NCBI GenBank assembly: GCA_021647265.1
Contig: JAKIVA010000028.1
Coordinates: forward strand, 1-39,538
Source: Lutibacter sp.
GTDB taxonomy: Bacteria > Bacteroidota > Bacteroidia > Flavobacteriales > Flavobacteriaceae
Direction of reading: 5' to 3'
DNA: 39,538 nucleotides
Part shown: piece by piece, positions 9,481 to 18,992 of the stretch
How positions within the stretch are numbered: the first letter of the stretch is position 1
Layout of the letters: the number at the start of each line of letters is the position of its first letter
Translations under genes and position numbers: made by a program
The notes under the pieces: generated by a model
What the model was told of the DNA's origin: nothing
What the model saw: only the letters and a program-made list of their open reading frames with translations
Databases searched by the model: none

Positions 9481-10854
9481 ATGGAATCAGAAGTTATGGA
9501 ACCGGAAACAACAAAACTAGAATTAAAAAAATTTATGGATTTAGTTAAGAAACGAAATCCACATGAACCTGAGTATTTGCAAGCGGTAGAAGAAGTGGCT
9601 GAAACAGTTGTTCCTTTTATTCTTAGTAATGAAATTTATAACGGAAAGCAAATTTTAACTAGAATGGTAGAGCCTGAAAGAGTATTAATGTTCAGAGTTC
9701 CTTGGATTAACGATGCTGGAGAAATAGTGGTGAATAGAGGGTATAGAATTGAAATGAATTCAGCTATTGGACCATATAAAGGAGGTTTACGTTTTCACCC
9801 TACGGTAAATTTAAGTATTCTTAAATTTTTAGCTTTTGAACAGGTTTACAAAAATGCATTAACTACATTACCAATGGGTGGTGGAAAAGGTGGATCTGAT
9901 TTTGATCCTAAAGGAAAATCAGATGTTGAAATTATGCGATTTTGCCAAAGTTTCATGAGTGAACTATTTCGTCATATTGGGCCAAATACCGATATTCCTG
10001 CAGGAGATATTGGAGTTGGTAGTAGAGAGATAGGCTATTTATTTGGAATGTATAAAAAATTAAGAAATGAATTTACAGGTGTATTAACAGGGAAAGGAAT
10101 GTCTTGGGGAGGTTCTTTAATTCGCCCTGAAGCAACAGGATATGGAACTGTTTACTTTGCACAAAGTATGCTTGAAACGCGTGGTGACACTATCAAAGGT
10201 AAAACAGTTACCGTTTCGGGCTCTGGTAATGTTGCTCAATATGCTTGTGAAAAAGCAACTCAATTAGGTGCTAAAGTTGTTACTTTATCTGATTCATCAG
10301 GATATATTTATGATGAAGAAGGTATAGATGAGGATAAACTAGCATTTGTAATGGATATTAAAAATAATAGGCGCGGAAGAATTAGTGAATATGTTAAAGA
10401 ATATCCAAATGCAACATTCTTTGCGGGAGAAACGCCTTGGGGAGTTAAGTGTGACGTGGCAATGCCATGTGCCACCCAAAATGAAGTAAGCGGAGAGGAT
10501 GCTAAATTATTATTAAGTAATGGATGTTATGTTATAAGCGAAGGTGCAAATATGCCTTCTACACCTGATGCAGTTCACACTTTCCAGGCTGCTAAAATTT
10601 TATATGCACCAGGTAAAGCATCAAATGCTGGTGGTGTTGCAACTTCAGGATTAGAAATGAGTCAAAATTCTTTACGTATTAACTGGACTCGTGAAGAAGT
10701 TGATAAAAGACTTAAAAAAATTATGGCTGATATTCATGACTCTTGCACAAAATATGGAAAAAACGAAAACGGTTATATAGACTATGTGAGAGGAGCTAAT
10801 ATAGCTGGATTTGTTAAAGTTGCCGATGCAATGTTAGCACATGGTGTTGTATAA
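9481..10854 (+). CDS. gdhA: Glutamate dehydrogenase, NADP-type coenzyme loop
   Basis: Hexameric cytoplasmic enzyme that interconverts 2-oxoglutarate plus ammonium and L-glutamate. It has 457 residues, near the usual 445-450, with a few extra at the N-terminus. The glutamate-binding and catalytic part has GPYKGGLRFHP, LPMGGGKGGSDF (catalytic Lys136) and PAGDIG (catalytic Asp). The nucleotide fold begins at GSGNVAQ (about 247). The loop after the second strand reads LSDSSGYIYD, with Ser270-Asp271-Ser272 as in E. coli GdhA, which uses NADP. I therefore infer an NADPH-linked, ammonium-assimilating role. It is followed by a rho-independent terminator, so it is probably a single-gene transcript. 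A paralogue lies about 3.3 kb downstream. Confidence 0.96.
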   Translation: MESEVMEPETTKLELKKFMDLVKKRNPHEPEYLQAVEEVAETVVPFILSNEIYNGKQILTRMVEPERVLMFRVPWINDAGEIVVNRGYRIEMNSAIGPYKGGLRFHPTVNLSILKFLAFEQVYKNALTTLPMGGGKGGSDFDPKGKSDVEIMRFCQSFMSELFRHIGPNTDIPAGDIGVGSREIGYLFGMYKKLRNEFTGVLTGKGMSWGGSLIRPEATGYGTVYFAQSMLETRGDTIKGKTVTVSGSGNVAQYACEKATQLGAKVVTLSDSSGYIYDEEGIDEDKLAFVMDIKNNRRGRISEYVKEYPNATFFAGETPWGVKCDVAMPCATQNEVSGEDAKLLLSNGCYVISEGANMPSTPDAVHTFQAAKILYAPGKASNAGGVATSGLEMSQNSLRINWTREEVDKRLKKIMADIHDSCTKYGKNENGYIDYVRGANIAGFVKVADAMLAHGVV

Positions 10855-10878
10855 CAATTAATTCCTATAATTATATTT

Positions 10879-10911
10879 AAAGAGGGTTGTAAATAGCAAT
10901 CCTCTTTTTTT
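10879..10911 (+). terminator. Rho-independent terminator after the first gdh gene
   Basis: AGAGGGTTG at 10881-10889 pairs with CAATCCTCT at 10897-10905 (one G-U pair) around a 7-nt loop and is followed by a run of T. It lies 26 bp after the gdh stop. Confidence 0.8.
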
Positions 10912-10992
10912 ATCAGAATTTATCTCGCTAAATTTACTGTATTTTATAAGTAAAATAATATCTTGCATTGGTAATTTAATGCCTTTTTAGAA

Positions 10993-13900
10993 ATGAATAA
11001 GAATCCAATTCCCGATTTAAAATCGTATCAATTTGAAGAAGTTGCATTTGACAAGTTAATGCAAAATAGAATACATAAAATTCTAATTGTTTGCTCTAAC
11101 TATGATTACTATATGTTGGAAGAAGATGGTAGAATTGATGAACAAATTTTTAATGAATATACAGCTTTAAACTTACGGTATCCACCAAGTTTTGCACATG
11201 CAAACTCTGCAAAAAGAGCCATTAGAATGATGCAAAACCAAAATATTGATTTGGTTATCACCTGGTTAGATATTGGAAATGCTAAAACTGTTGAAACATC
11301 AAAATTAATAAAAGAAGTTTTCCCAAACATTCCAATAGCAGCAATTAGCCATTATTCAACTCAATTGAGAGAAAGGTTGAATAAAGAGAGTTCAGGAGCT
11401 ATAGACTATGTGTTTCATTGGAATGGAAATGCCGATATTATATTAGCCATTATTAAGCTAACCGAGGATAGAATGAATGCAGAAAATGATATTGAACACA
11501 TTGGTGTAAAAGCTATTTTATTAGTAGAAGATTCATTGAAATTTTATTCTAAATATTTACCAATATTTTACAAAGTACTTTTAAATCAAACTACCGCATT
11601 TATGTCCGAAGGACTAAATGAGCACCGTAGAATGATGTTAATGCGTGGTCGACCAAAAATATTATTGGCAACTAATTACGAAGAAGGACTCAGCTTGTTT
11701 AAGAAGTATAAAAACAACTTATTAGGTGTAATTTCAGATGTTTCTTATTTTAGAGGAGGTAAAAGAGATCCTAAGGCAGGTTTTAAATTTTTAAAATACG
11801 TACGAGGGTTTAAACGCTATTTTCCTTTTTTGATTCAATCATCTGATAGTAACAATGAAAAACTTGCATTAAAACTAAAAGGTAAATTTTTATACAAACA
11901 TACGGATGCTTTAGAAGAAGAAATTAAAAATTACATCAATCACTATTTTTTATTTGGTGATTTTGAATTTTGGGATCCTGTTCAAAAAAAAGTAATAGCA
12001 ACGGTAAAAGATTTATCAGCTTTTCAAAAAGCACTTGCAACAGTAACCCCTGAAGCAATTGTTTACCATGCTGAACGAAGCCAATATTCGAAATGGTTAA
12101 AATCTAGAGCACTTTTTCCTTTGGCAAATTTATTTAGTAAAGTTGAACTTAATGATTTTGAAGACCCTGAACAAATTAGAGATTTTTTAATTAAAGCTAT
12201 CAAGGCATACAAAAGTTTTAGAGCTAGAGGTATAATTTCAAAATTTGATAAAAACAGGTATGATGAATATTTAGGGTTTTCTAGAATTGGAGATGGAGCG
12301 CTAGGAGGTAAAGGAAGAGGGCTAGCCTTTATTGACTCTTTTTTAAAAAGGCATACATTAAGTAAAAAGTATAAAGATGTAAACATTTCTATTCCAAGAA
12401 CGGTAGTTTTAAGTACAGAAGTTTTTGATGAATTTATTGAAAAACACAAACTAATTCATTTTGTTGCTAAGTGTAATAATGATGATGAAATTTTAGAAAA
12501 ATTTATATCAAAACCATTACCAAAATGGGTATTAGAAGATATTGAAGCTTTTTTAAAAGTTACAAAATATCCCATCGCTATTCGATCTTCAAGTGTGTTG
12601 GAAGACTCTCATTATCAACCTTTTGCTGGTATATTTTCAACGTATATGCTACCTAATACAGAAATTATTAAAATGGTAGAAATGGTTTCAAATGCTGTTA
12701 AATCAGTTATGGCTTCTTCTTTTTTTATAAATAGTAAAGTTTATTTAAAAGCTACTTCACATACCATTGAGGAAGCTAAAATGGCGGTAATTTTGCAAGA
12801 AGTTACAGGAAAACAATATGCAGATGTTTATTATCCAAATATTTCTGGTGTAGCACGTTCTATAAATTTTTATCCAATTGGAAATGAAAAACCAAATGAA
12901 GGTATAGCAAATATAGCACTAGGTTTAGGAGAAATAATTGTGGGTGGAGGAAAAACATTACGATTTTCACCATATCACCCTAAAAAAGTATTGCAACTAT
13001 CTTCTCCAGGTTCAACGCAAAGAGATACACAACAGTATTTATACGGATTGGATATGAACCCTGAAAGTTATAAAGTTTCAACAAGCGAAGCTATCAATAA
13101 AAAGAAAATTTCTATCCGTAGAGCAGAAAAGCACGGATCCTTAAAATTTGTTGCTTCAACCTATGATTTACAAAATAATGTAATTCGTCCAGGTGTTTTA
13201 CATGATGGAATTCGAGTGATTACTTTTGACAATATTTTAAAATACAATACATTCCCATTACCAGAAATTTTACAAGATCTATTGCGTATTAGTCAACGAG
13301 AAATGAGAAATCCAATAGAAATGGAATTCGCTATAAATTTGGATGTTCCAAAAGGAACCCCTAAAGAATTTAGTTTCTTACAAATAAGACCAATTGTTGA
13401 AACAAATGAAAGTATGACTAAATTACCCGATGATTTCAATGAAAAAGATACTATAATTTATTCAGAATCTGCTTTAGGAAATGGGAAATACGATTATATA
13501 TACGATTTTGTATATGTAAAACCAGAAACATTCAATCCAGCAAATACAAGAGAAATTGCTACAGCAGTTGAACAAATCAACAAAAAATTTGCAGAAAATC
13601 AAAAGCAATATATTTTGGTTGGTCCAGGAAGGTGGGGTTCAAGTGATCCATGGCTTGGAATACCAGTTATTTGGCCTCAAATTTCTGCTGCAAAAGTAAT
13701 AGTTGAATCAGGGTTAAATAATTTTAGAATTGATCCCAGTCAAGGAACACATTTTTTTCAAAACCTAACATCATTTAAAGTGGGCTATTTAACCATAAAC
13801 CCATTTATAAATGATGGTTTTTTTGATTTAGAGTATTTAAACAAACAAGAAGCAGTTTATGAAGATACTTACTTAAGGCACATTAAATTTAAAAAGCCTT

Positions 13901-14025
13901 TATGCATAATTATTGAAGGAAAAAGTAATAAAGCAGCAATTTATAAAGAAGGTTTTAAACTAAAAGTAACTCAAGAATCGTTGGAGGAATCAATTGACGA
14001 ATTACCTCCAGACGGATTTATGTAA
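10993..14025 (+). CDS. Receiver-like / PEP synthase ATP-grasp fusion protein
   Basis: Cytoplasmic protein of 1010 residues. Residues about 27-150 form a receiver-like fold (ILIVCSNYD, then ITWLDIG with a possible phospho-Asp). Residues about 170-310 form a second one (AILLVEDS, VISDVSYF, and KHTD at the lysine position). An ATP-grasp domain of the PPDK/PEP-synthase N-terminal type follows at about 430-810: GDGALGGKGRGLAFID (Lys440), YPIAIRSSSVLED (Arg531), and the closing QIRPIVE. The last 200 residues contain GPGRWGSSDPWLG and GTHFFQ. The phosphohistidine swivel domain and the C-terminal PEP-binding barrel of true PEP synthase (about 800 residues in total) are not seen, so pyruvate-to-PEP catalysis is doubtful. 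Similar proteins occur in Bacteroidota, often annotated simply as phosphoenolpyruvate synthase. The gene sits between two glutamate dehydrogenase genes with its own spacing (about 140-160 nt on each side). Confidence 0.85.
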   Translation: MNKNPIPDLKSYQFEEVAFDKLMQNRIHKILIVCSNYDYYMLEEDGRIDEQIFNEYTALNLRYPPSFAHANSAKRAIRMMQNQNIDLVITWLDIGNAKTVETSKLIKEVFPNIPIAAISHYSTQLRERLNKESSGAIDYVFHWNGNADIILAIIKLTEDRMNAENDIEHIGVKAILLVEDSLKFYSKYLPIFYKVLLNQTTAFMSEGLNEHRRMMLMRGRPKILLATNYEEGLSLFKKYKNNLLGVISDVSYFRGGKRDPKAGFKFLKYVRGFKRYFPFLIQSSDSNNEKLALKLKGKFLYKHTDALEEEIKNYINHYFLFGDFEFWDPVQKKVIATVKDLSAFQKALATVTPEAIVYHAERSQYSKWLKSRALFPLANLFSKVELNDFEDPEQIRDFLIKAIKAYKSFRARGIISKFDKNRYDEYLGFSRIGDGALGGKGRGLAFIDSFLKRHTLSKKYKDVNISIPRTVVLSTEVFDEFIEKHKLIHFVAKCNNDDEILEKFISKPLPKWVLEDIEAFLKVTKYPIAIRSSSVLEDSHYQPFAGIFSTYMLPNTEIIKMVEMVSNAVKSVMASSFFINSKVYLKATSHTIEEAKMAVILQEVTGKQYADVYYPNISGVARSINFYPIGNEKPNEGIANIALGLGEIIVGGGKTLRFSPYHPKKVLQLSSPGSTQRDTQQYLYGLDMNPESYKVSTSEAINKKKISIRRAEKHGSLKFVASTYDLQNNVIRPGVLHDGIRVITFDNILKYNTFPLPEILQDLLRISQREMRNPIEMEFAINLDVPKGTPKEFSFLQIRPIVETNESMTKLPDDFNEKDTIIYSESALGNGKYDYIYDFVYVKPETFNPANTREIATAVEQINKKFAENQKQYILVGPGRWGSSDPWLGIPVIWPQISAAKVIVESGLNNFRIDPSQGTHFFQNLTSFKVGYLTINPFINDGFFDLEYLNKQEAVYEDTYLRHIKFKKPLCIIIEGKSNKAAIYKEGFKLKVTQESLEESIDELPPDGFM

Positions 14026-14186
14026 AATTTTAATTTTCACGTAAGTATATACAAATATTCGAAGGCGTAATAAAAGTAGCAAATCAATAAAATTATTGAG
14101 TTATTTTACAAAAATTGTAATAAATAAAAGTATTTTTGCTTAAAATTTAAATTATACAATTTTTAATAGGTATTAACAATAAAATT

Positions 14187-15524
14187 ATGAATGTACAAGA
14201 GATATTAACAAACTTGGAAACAAAGCATCCGGGTGAAAAAGAATACTTACAAGCAGTGCATGAAGTATTAGAGTCTATTGAAACAATTTACAATGAAAAC
14301 CCACAGTATGAATCGGCAAAAATAATTGAGAGATTGGTTGAACCTGACCGTATTTTAACTTTTAGAGTTTCTTGGGTAGATGATGAAGGAAATGTTCAGG
14401 TTAATTTAGGATACAGAGTTCAATTTAACAATGCTATTGGACCATATAAAGGAGGAATTCGATTACACCCAAGTGTAAATTTAAGTATTTTAAAGTTTTT
14501 AGGCTTTGAACAAATTTTTAAAAACGCCCTTACTACGTTACCTATGGGTGGTGGTAAAGGAGGTTCAGATTTTAATCCAAAAGGAAAATCAGACGCTGAA
14601 ATTATGCGTTTTTGCCAAGCGTTTATGTTAGAATTATGGCGTATTATTGGCCCAAGTACTGATGTACCTGCTGGAGATATTGGAACTGGAGGTAGAGAAA
14701 TAGGTTTTATGTATGGTATGTATAAAAAACTACAACATGAAAATGCAGGAGTTTTAACAGGAAAAGGATTAAATTGGGGAGGAAGTTTAGTTAGACCTGA
14801 AGCTACAGGTTATGGAGCTACTTACTTTACCAATGAAATGTTAAAAACTCAAAATGATTCTTTTAAAGGAAAAACAGTTTGTCTTTCAGGATTTGGAAAT
14901 GTTACCTGGGGTGTAGCTCTAAAGGTCACAGAATTAGGAGGTAAAGTTATAACTATATCAGGACCGGATGGTTATGTGTATGATGAAAAAGGATTAGATG
15001 AAGAAAAAATAGATTATTTACTAGCTTTAAGAGCTTCAAATAACGATATTGTTTCACCATATGTTGAAGAATTTCCAGAAGCTAAATTTATTCCTGGTAA
15101 AAAACCATGGGAAGTGCCTTGTGATATTGCAATGCCTTCAGCCATTCAAAATGAATTAAATGGAGATGATGCAAAACAATTAGTATCTAATGGTGTAAAA
15201 TATATTATTGAAGTATCAAATATGGGATGTACACCTGAGGCTATTGATTTATTCCTTAAAAATAAATTACCTTTTGCACCAGGTAAAGCAGCAAATGCGG
15301 GAGGAGTTGGAGTTTCTGGACTGGAAATGTCTCAAAATGCTATGAAACTTAATTGGACTAAAGATGAGGTTGATGCTAAATTACATCAAATAATGTCTTC
15401 CATACATATTGCTTGTGAAAAATATGGAACAGAAGAAGATGGCTATGTTAATTATGTGAAAGGAGCAAATATTGCTGGTTTTATTAAAGTTGCTGATGCT
15501 ATGTTAGATCAAGGTATTGTATAA
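14187..15524 (+). CDS. Glutamate dehydrogenase, NAD-type coenzyme loop
   Basis: Second cytoplasmic glutamate dehydrogenase, 445 residues, the standard length. Conserved elements include GPYKGGIRLHP, LPMGGGKGGSDF with the catalytic Lys, PAGDIG with the catalytic Asp, and GFGNV at about 235-239. The loop after the second strand of the nucleotide fold reads ISGPDGYVYD (Gly259 where the first enzyme has Asp271). This is the form I recall from the NAD-dependent Clostridium symbiosum enzyme. I infer an NAD-linked, possibly catabolic role complementing the upstream NADP-type enzyme; coenzyme use needs assay. The two proteins are clearly paralogous along their whole length but differ enough to be an old duplication. 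A terminator follows. Confidence 0.95.
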   Translation: MNVQEILTNLETKHPGEKEYLQAVHEVLESIETIYNENPQYESAKIIERLVEPDRILTFRVSWVDDEGNVQVNLGYRVQFNNAIGPYKGGIRLHPSVNLSILKFLGFEQIFKNALTTLPMGGGKGGSDFNPKGKSDAEIMRFCQAFMLELWRIIGPSTDVPAGDIGTGGREIGFMYGMYKKLQHENAGVLTGKGLNWGGSLVRPEATGYGATYFTNEMLKTQNDSFKGKTVCLSGFGNVTWGVALKVTELGGKVITISGPDGYVYDEKGLDEEKIDYLLALRASNNDIVSPYVEEFPEAKFIPGKKPWEVPCDIAMPSAIQNELNGDDAKQLVSNGVKYIIEVSNMGCTPEAIDLFLKNKLPFAPGKAANAGGVGVSGLEMSQNAMKLNWTKDEVDAKLHQIMSSIHIACEKYGTEEDGYVNYVKGANIAGFIKVADAMLDQGIV

Positions 15525-15545
15525 CTTTTTATAATAGAATTTAAC

Positions 15546-15574
15546 AAAAAAGCTGCCTATTGGTAGCTTTTTTT
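15546..15574 (+). terminator. Rho-independent terminator after the second gdh gene
   Basis: AAAAAAGCTGCC at 15546-15557 pairs with GGTAGCTTTTTT from 15562 (one G-U pair), closed by a short TATT loop and ending in a T run. It separates the dehydrogenase from dinB, whose GTG start is 14 bp further on. Confidence 0.8.
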
Positions 15575-15587
15575 GTATGTTTAAAGT

Positions 15588-16682
15588 GTGGATTCAAACG
15601 TACATCATAAAAAAATTATCCATGTAGATATGGATGCATTTTATGCGTCTATAGAGCAATTAGATAACCCAGAATTGAGAGGCAAACCAGTTGCAGTTGG
15701 AGGAGGTGGTGAGCGAGGTGTTGTTGCAGCTGCCAGTTACGAAGCACGTAAATTTAAGGTTCGATCTGCTATGAGTGGTAAGCAGGCTAAAAAAAATTGT
15801 CCGCATTTAATTTTTGTAAAACCTAGATTTGAGCGTTACAAAGAAATTTCTCAAAAAATTAGAGCAATATTTTATGATTATACCGATTTGGTAGAGCCTC
15901 TTTCATTAGATGAAGCTTATTTAGATGTAACAGTTAATAAAAAAGGAAATCCATCAGCAAGTTTAATAGCTAAAGAAATTAGACAACGAATTTTTGATGA
16001 ATTGCACTTGAATGCTTCCGCAGGAATTTCAAATAGCAAATTTGTAGCTAAAATAGCTTCAGATATTAATAAGCCAAACGGACAAAAAACAATTCCACCT
16101 GAAGAAGTATTATCATTTTTAGAAGAATTACCTATTGAAAAATTCTTTGGAATAGGAAAAGTAACCGCTTCAAAAATGTACAGTTTAGGGATATTTAATG
16201 GGAAAGATTTAAAAGCTAAAACAGCAATGTTTTTAAAGCTACATTTTAAAAACTCAGGAATACATTATTACAATATTGTTAGAGGAATTCATTACAGTGA
16301 AGTAAAACCTAACAGAATAAGAAAATCTGTTGCAGCAGAGCATACTTTTGCAAAAAATTTAACCTCTGAAATTTTTATGCTGGAAAAACTAGAAAAAATT
16401 TCAGAAGAATTAGAACAACGTTTAATTCGTTCAAAAGTATCAGGAAAAACAATTACATTAAAAATTAAATACAGCGATTTTAAAACACAAACACGTAGTA
16501 AAACAATACCTTATTTTGTGAAAGAAAAAACGCTTATTCTAGAGATAGTTAAAGAATTACTATTTCAAGAAAAAGTAAAAAATTCAGTTCGGCTACTAGG
16601 TATTTCAGTTACAAACTTAAACACGCAATCAAAAAAGAAACCTGAAAAACCTGTTTTTGTACAACTTAAATTTGAGTTTTAG
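15588..16682 (+). CDS. dinB: DNA polymerase IV (Y-family)
   Basis: Error-prone translesion polymerase, 364 residues, close to the family length of about 350-360. The start is a GTG: the first in-frame ATG (15630) already lies inside the catalytic motif, and the ATG at 15577 is out of frame. Catalytic carboxylates are visible in HVDMDAFYASIE (Asp14) and SLDEAYLDVT (Asp108, Glu109). Palm and fingers are followed by a helix-hairpin-helix thumb (FFGIGKVTASKMYSLGI) and the little-finger domain (KSVAAEHTF onward). The C-terminal end lacks a clear QLxLF beta-clamp peptide but ends PVFVQLKFEF, which could serve that purpose. It overlaps the convergent saccharopine-dehydrogenase-like gene by 17 bp. 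Confidence 0.95.
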   Translation: MDSNVHHKKIIHVDMDAFYASIEQLDNPELRGKPVAVGGGGERGVVAAASYEARKFKVRSAMSGKQAKKNCPHLIFVKPRFERYKEISQKIRAIFYDYTDLVEPLSLDEAYLDVTVNKKGNPSASLIAKEIRQRIFDELHLNASAGISNSKFVAKIASDINKPNGQKTIPPEEVLSFLEELPIEKFFGIGKVTASKMYSLGIFNGKDLKAKTAMFLKLHFKNSGIHYYNIVRGIHYSEVKPNRIRKSVAAEHTFAKNLTSEIFMLEKLEKISEELEQRLIRSKVSGKTITLKIKYSDFKTQTRSKTIPYFVKEKTLILEIVKELLFQEKVKNSVRLLGISVTNLNTQSKKKPEKPVFVQLKFEF

Positions 16683-17799
16683 TGTAAATTACGTTTCGTT
16701 GGGCTAAATAATTTAAAAAATAATAAAAACATTCTTCATATTTACCAACTAATTCAGGAGGAAATACACCTTTTTCTTTAAATAAGCCTTCTAAAAATAG
16801 ATTTGTTGCAGCTGCAGCAGTATAACCAGTACAACGCGCCATAGAAGATGTTTTGGTTTCTTCACAATAGGTATCTAATAAATTATAAGTAATTTCTTCA
16901 ATTGCACCATTTTTATTTTTACCTTTTACAGTAACTCTCATTACAGTAAGCTCATTTTCAGTTTCACCTAACTTCCACTCGTTAAATAAAATTTTTGAAG
17001 TAAAATCAAGTGGAGAAACCTCAAGACCATTAATATTGATTGTTTTTTCATTAAAAAAACCACTTTCTTTTAACACTTTTATATATTCAACATGCCCCGG
17101 ATATCTCAAGGTTTTTTCTTTCATGTTTTTAATATGTGGCATGGTATAAATAATAGAACGTAAACCGTCAGAATTAAAAGATTCGAGAGTACCAATATTT
17201 TCAAATTCTACCAATTCAACATCTGTCAAAGCATCTTTAACAACAACGTTTCCATTTTCTACGTAGCGAGCTGGACGTGTATATTCTTCAATAACATCGA
17301 TAGGTGAAAAAGGAGCTTTATAATTGAAAGGCCATTTTTTAACTTTAGGCAATCCACCAACCAAACATTCAAAATCTGTTAGTTTTAATTTCTCGTTGTA
17401 ATACCCTAAAATAATATTATCCATACCAGGTGCAACCCCACAATCTACAATGGCTGTAACATTATTTCTTTTAGCTAAATCATTTAATTCTAAAGAGTTT
17501 TCAGGAAAAAAGGAAATATCAACTACATTTTTTTTGGCTTCAATAATAGCTTTGAGCGTTTCAAAACCTAAAAACCCAGGAACTGCACAAACAACAAAAT
17601 CAAAAGGTTGTAAAGTTTGTTTAAGTTTTTCTTTTTGGGTTACATCTAATTCTAAAGTTGTAAGTAGATTACATTTATTTTTTGAAGATTGAAGTGCTTC
17701 TTGGCTAAAATCAGCCAAGGTAACATTGTGTTTATTTGTTAAATCAATAGCAATAGTTCTTCCAACCATGCCAGCGCCAAGTACAATAATGGTATGCAT
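16666..17799 (-). CDS. Saccharopine dehydrogenase / lysine 6-dehydrogenase family protein
   Basis: NAD(P)-dependent cytoplasmic oxidoreductase, 377 residues. The N-terminal Rossmann fold begins at VLGAGMVGRTIA, with DFS after the second strand. A catalytic/dimerisation domain follows, with VDCGVAPGMDN, YTRPARYVENG and YPGHVEYIKVLKESGFF, all typical of the saccharopine dehydrogenase-like group that includes lysine 6-dehydrogenase. A role in lysine or alpha-aminoadipate metabolism is inferred from the family; the exact substrate cannot be read from the sequence. It is the only gene on its strand here, converging on dinB with a 17-bp overlap, and is separated by about 150 bp from the radical SAM gene upstream on the same strand. 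Confidence 0.88.
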   Translation of the reverse strand: MHTIIVLGAGMVGRTIAIDLTNKHNVTLADFSQEALQSSKNKCNLLTTLELDVTQKEKLKQTLQPFDFVVCAVPGFLGFETLKAIIEAKKNVVDISFFPENSLELNDLAKRNNVTAIVDCGVAPGMDNIILGYYNEKLKLTDFECLVGGLPKVKKWPFNYKAPFSPIDVIEEYTRPARYVENGNVVVKDALTDVELVEFENIGTLESFNSDGLRSIIYTMPHIKNMKEKTLRYPGHVEYIKVLKESGFFNEKTININGLEVSPLDFTSKILFNEWKLGETENELTVMRVTVKGKNKNGAIEEITYNLLDTYCEETKTSSMARCTGYTAAAATNLFLEGLFKEKGVFPPELVGKYEECFYYFLNYLAQRNVIYTKTQI

Positions 17800-17948
17800 T
17801 TAATGTTATTTTTTAAAGTGAATGAAATTTAATTATAAAGAAGAATATTGAAATTCTTAAAAAGAAATTAGGTAAAACTATAAACCCGGAATAAAAACCC
17901 AAGGCATTTCGGAAATATGTTTGATAGTTTTATAAACCATAAGCTAAC

Positions 17949-18887
17949 TTACAACTTATTTTTATAAAATTTTCCTTGCCAAGTCTTTTTTTCTATTAGT
18001 TTTTTATCAATTTTAGCAACTATTTCAAAGTTCTTTAATCCTCCCCAATTAGGTGCAATTAGCAAATCTTTAGGTGCTTCACTTATAAAACGTTCAATAA
18101 CAATATCAGGGCGTAAAAAACCAATAAAATTGGTTATAAAATCTATATATTCTTCTGAAGAAAATAACTTAAATTTTTCAGAATTTCGCTTGTATTGAAT
18201 AGCCATCACCGAATTTTTTACAATTTGTAAATGATGTAATTTTAGCGTATTAATAGGTAATTTTGAAATTTCAAAAGCATGATTCATTAAGGCTACTTTA
18301 TTTTCACCAGGCAAGCCAATAATTAAATGTGCACCTAAATAAAATCCTTTGTTTTTACACAATTCAAAAGCTATTTTGGTTTCTTCAAAAGTATGACACC
18401 TATTTACATTTTTCAACGTTTTTTCATTGGTACTTTCTACGCCAAACTCTAGAGAAATAAAGTATTTTTTTGATAAAAAAGATAAATAATCAATAATTTC
18501 GTTTGAAATACAATCAGGTCGGGTTCCAATAACCAATCCTATAACTCCCTTAACATTTAATGCTTCATCATACAGTTGTTTAAGTGATTCAAAATCGGCA
18601 TACGTATTTGTATATGCTTGAAAATAAGCTAAATATTTCTGAGTTTTGTATTTTTTACTAAAAAAAGAAATACCTTCTTGTAACTGTTGACTTATAGATT
18701 TTGTTGGTTCACAATAACCGGGGTTAAAAGTGTTGTTATTACAATAAGTACAGCCACCATAACCTTTAGTTCCATCTCTGTTCGGACAAGAAAAGCCAAT
18801 ATCTAAAGCTATTTTTTGAGCTCTCTCTCCAAATGTTAATTTGATAAAAGAGGAATAATCTTGGTAGCGTTTTCCTGTAAAATTCAC
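17949..18887 (-). CDS. TIGR01212 (YhcC-like) radical SAM protein
   Basis: Cytoplasmic [4Fe-4S]/SAM enzyme of 312 residues, the usual size. The N-terminal RYQDYSSFIK leads to the family-specific cluster motif CPNRDGTKGYGGCTYC, a CX11CX2C spacing rather than CX3CX2C. It is followed by PGYCEPTKSISQQLQEG, VIGTRPDC and SLEFGVESTNEKTL, all characteristic of the TIGR01212 family (E. coli YhcC). The reaction of this family is not established to my knowledge. The gene is divergent from the YfcC transporter gene, with about 105 bp between the starts. Confidence 0.93.
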   Translation of the reverse strand: MNFTGKRYQDYSSFIKLTFGERAQKIALDIGFSCPNRDGTKGYGGCTYCNNNTFNPGYCEPTKSISQQLQEGISFFSKKYKTQKYLAYFQAYTNTYADFESLKQLYDEALNVKGVIGLVIGTRPDCISNEIIDYLSFLSKKYFISLEFGVESTNEKTLKNVNRCHTFEETKIAFELCKNKGFYLGAHLIIGLPGENKVALMNHAFEISKLPINTLKLHHLQIVKNSVMAIQYKRNSEKFKLFSSEEYIDFITNFIGFLRPDIVIERFISEAPKDLLIAPNWGGLKNFEIVAKIDKKLIEKKTWQGKFYKNKL

Positions 18888-18992
18888 ATTTCTAAAATAA
18901 GCTTCAAAATTAAGATTATCTTGTATAATTACCTAAGAACCTTTAGGTTATATTTTTTTTATTACCTTACAGAATACTAACTAACTAAACAC

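Noticed and set aside
10993..14025. Annotation as a genuine phosphoenolpyruvate synthase
   Set aside because: The swivel histidine domain and PEP-binding barrel are not visible, and two receiver-like domains occupy the N-terminus.
18930..18960. ACCTAA/TTAGGT hairpin followed by a T run between two divergent genes
   Set aside because: A terminator makes no sense between divergent starts and the stem is weak; it may be a chance structure in AT-rich DNA.
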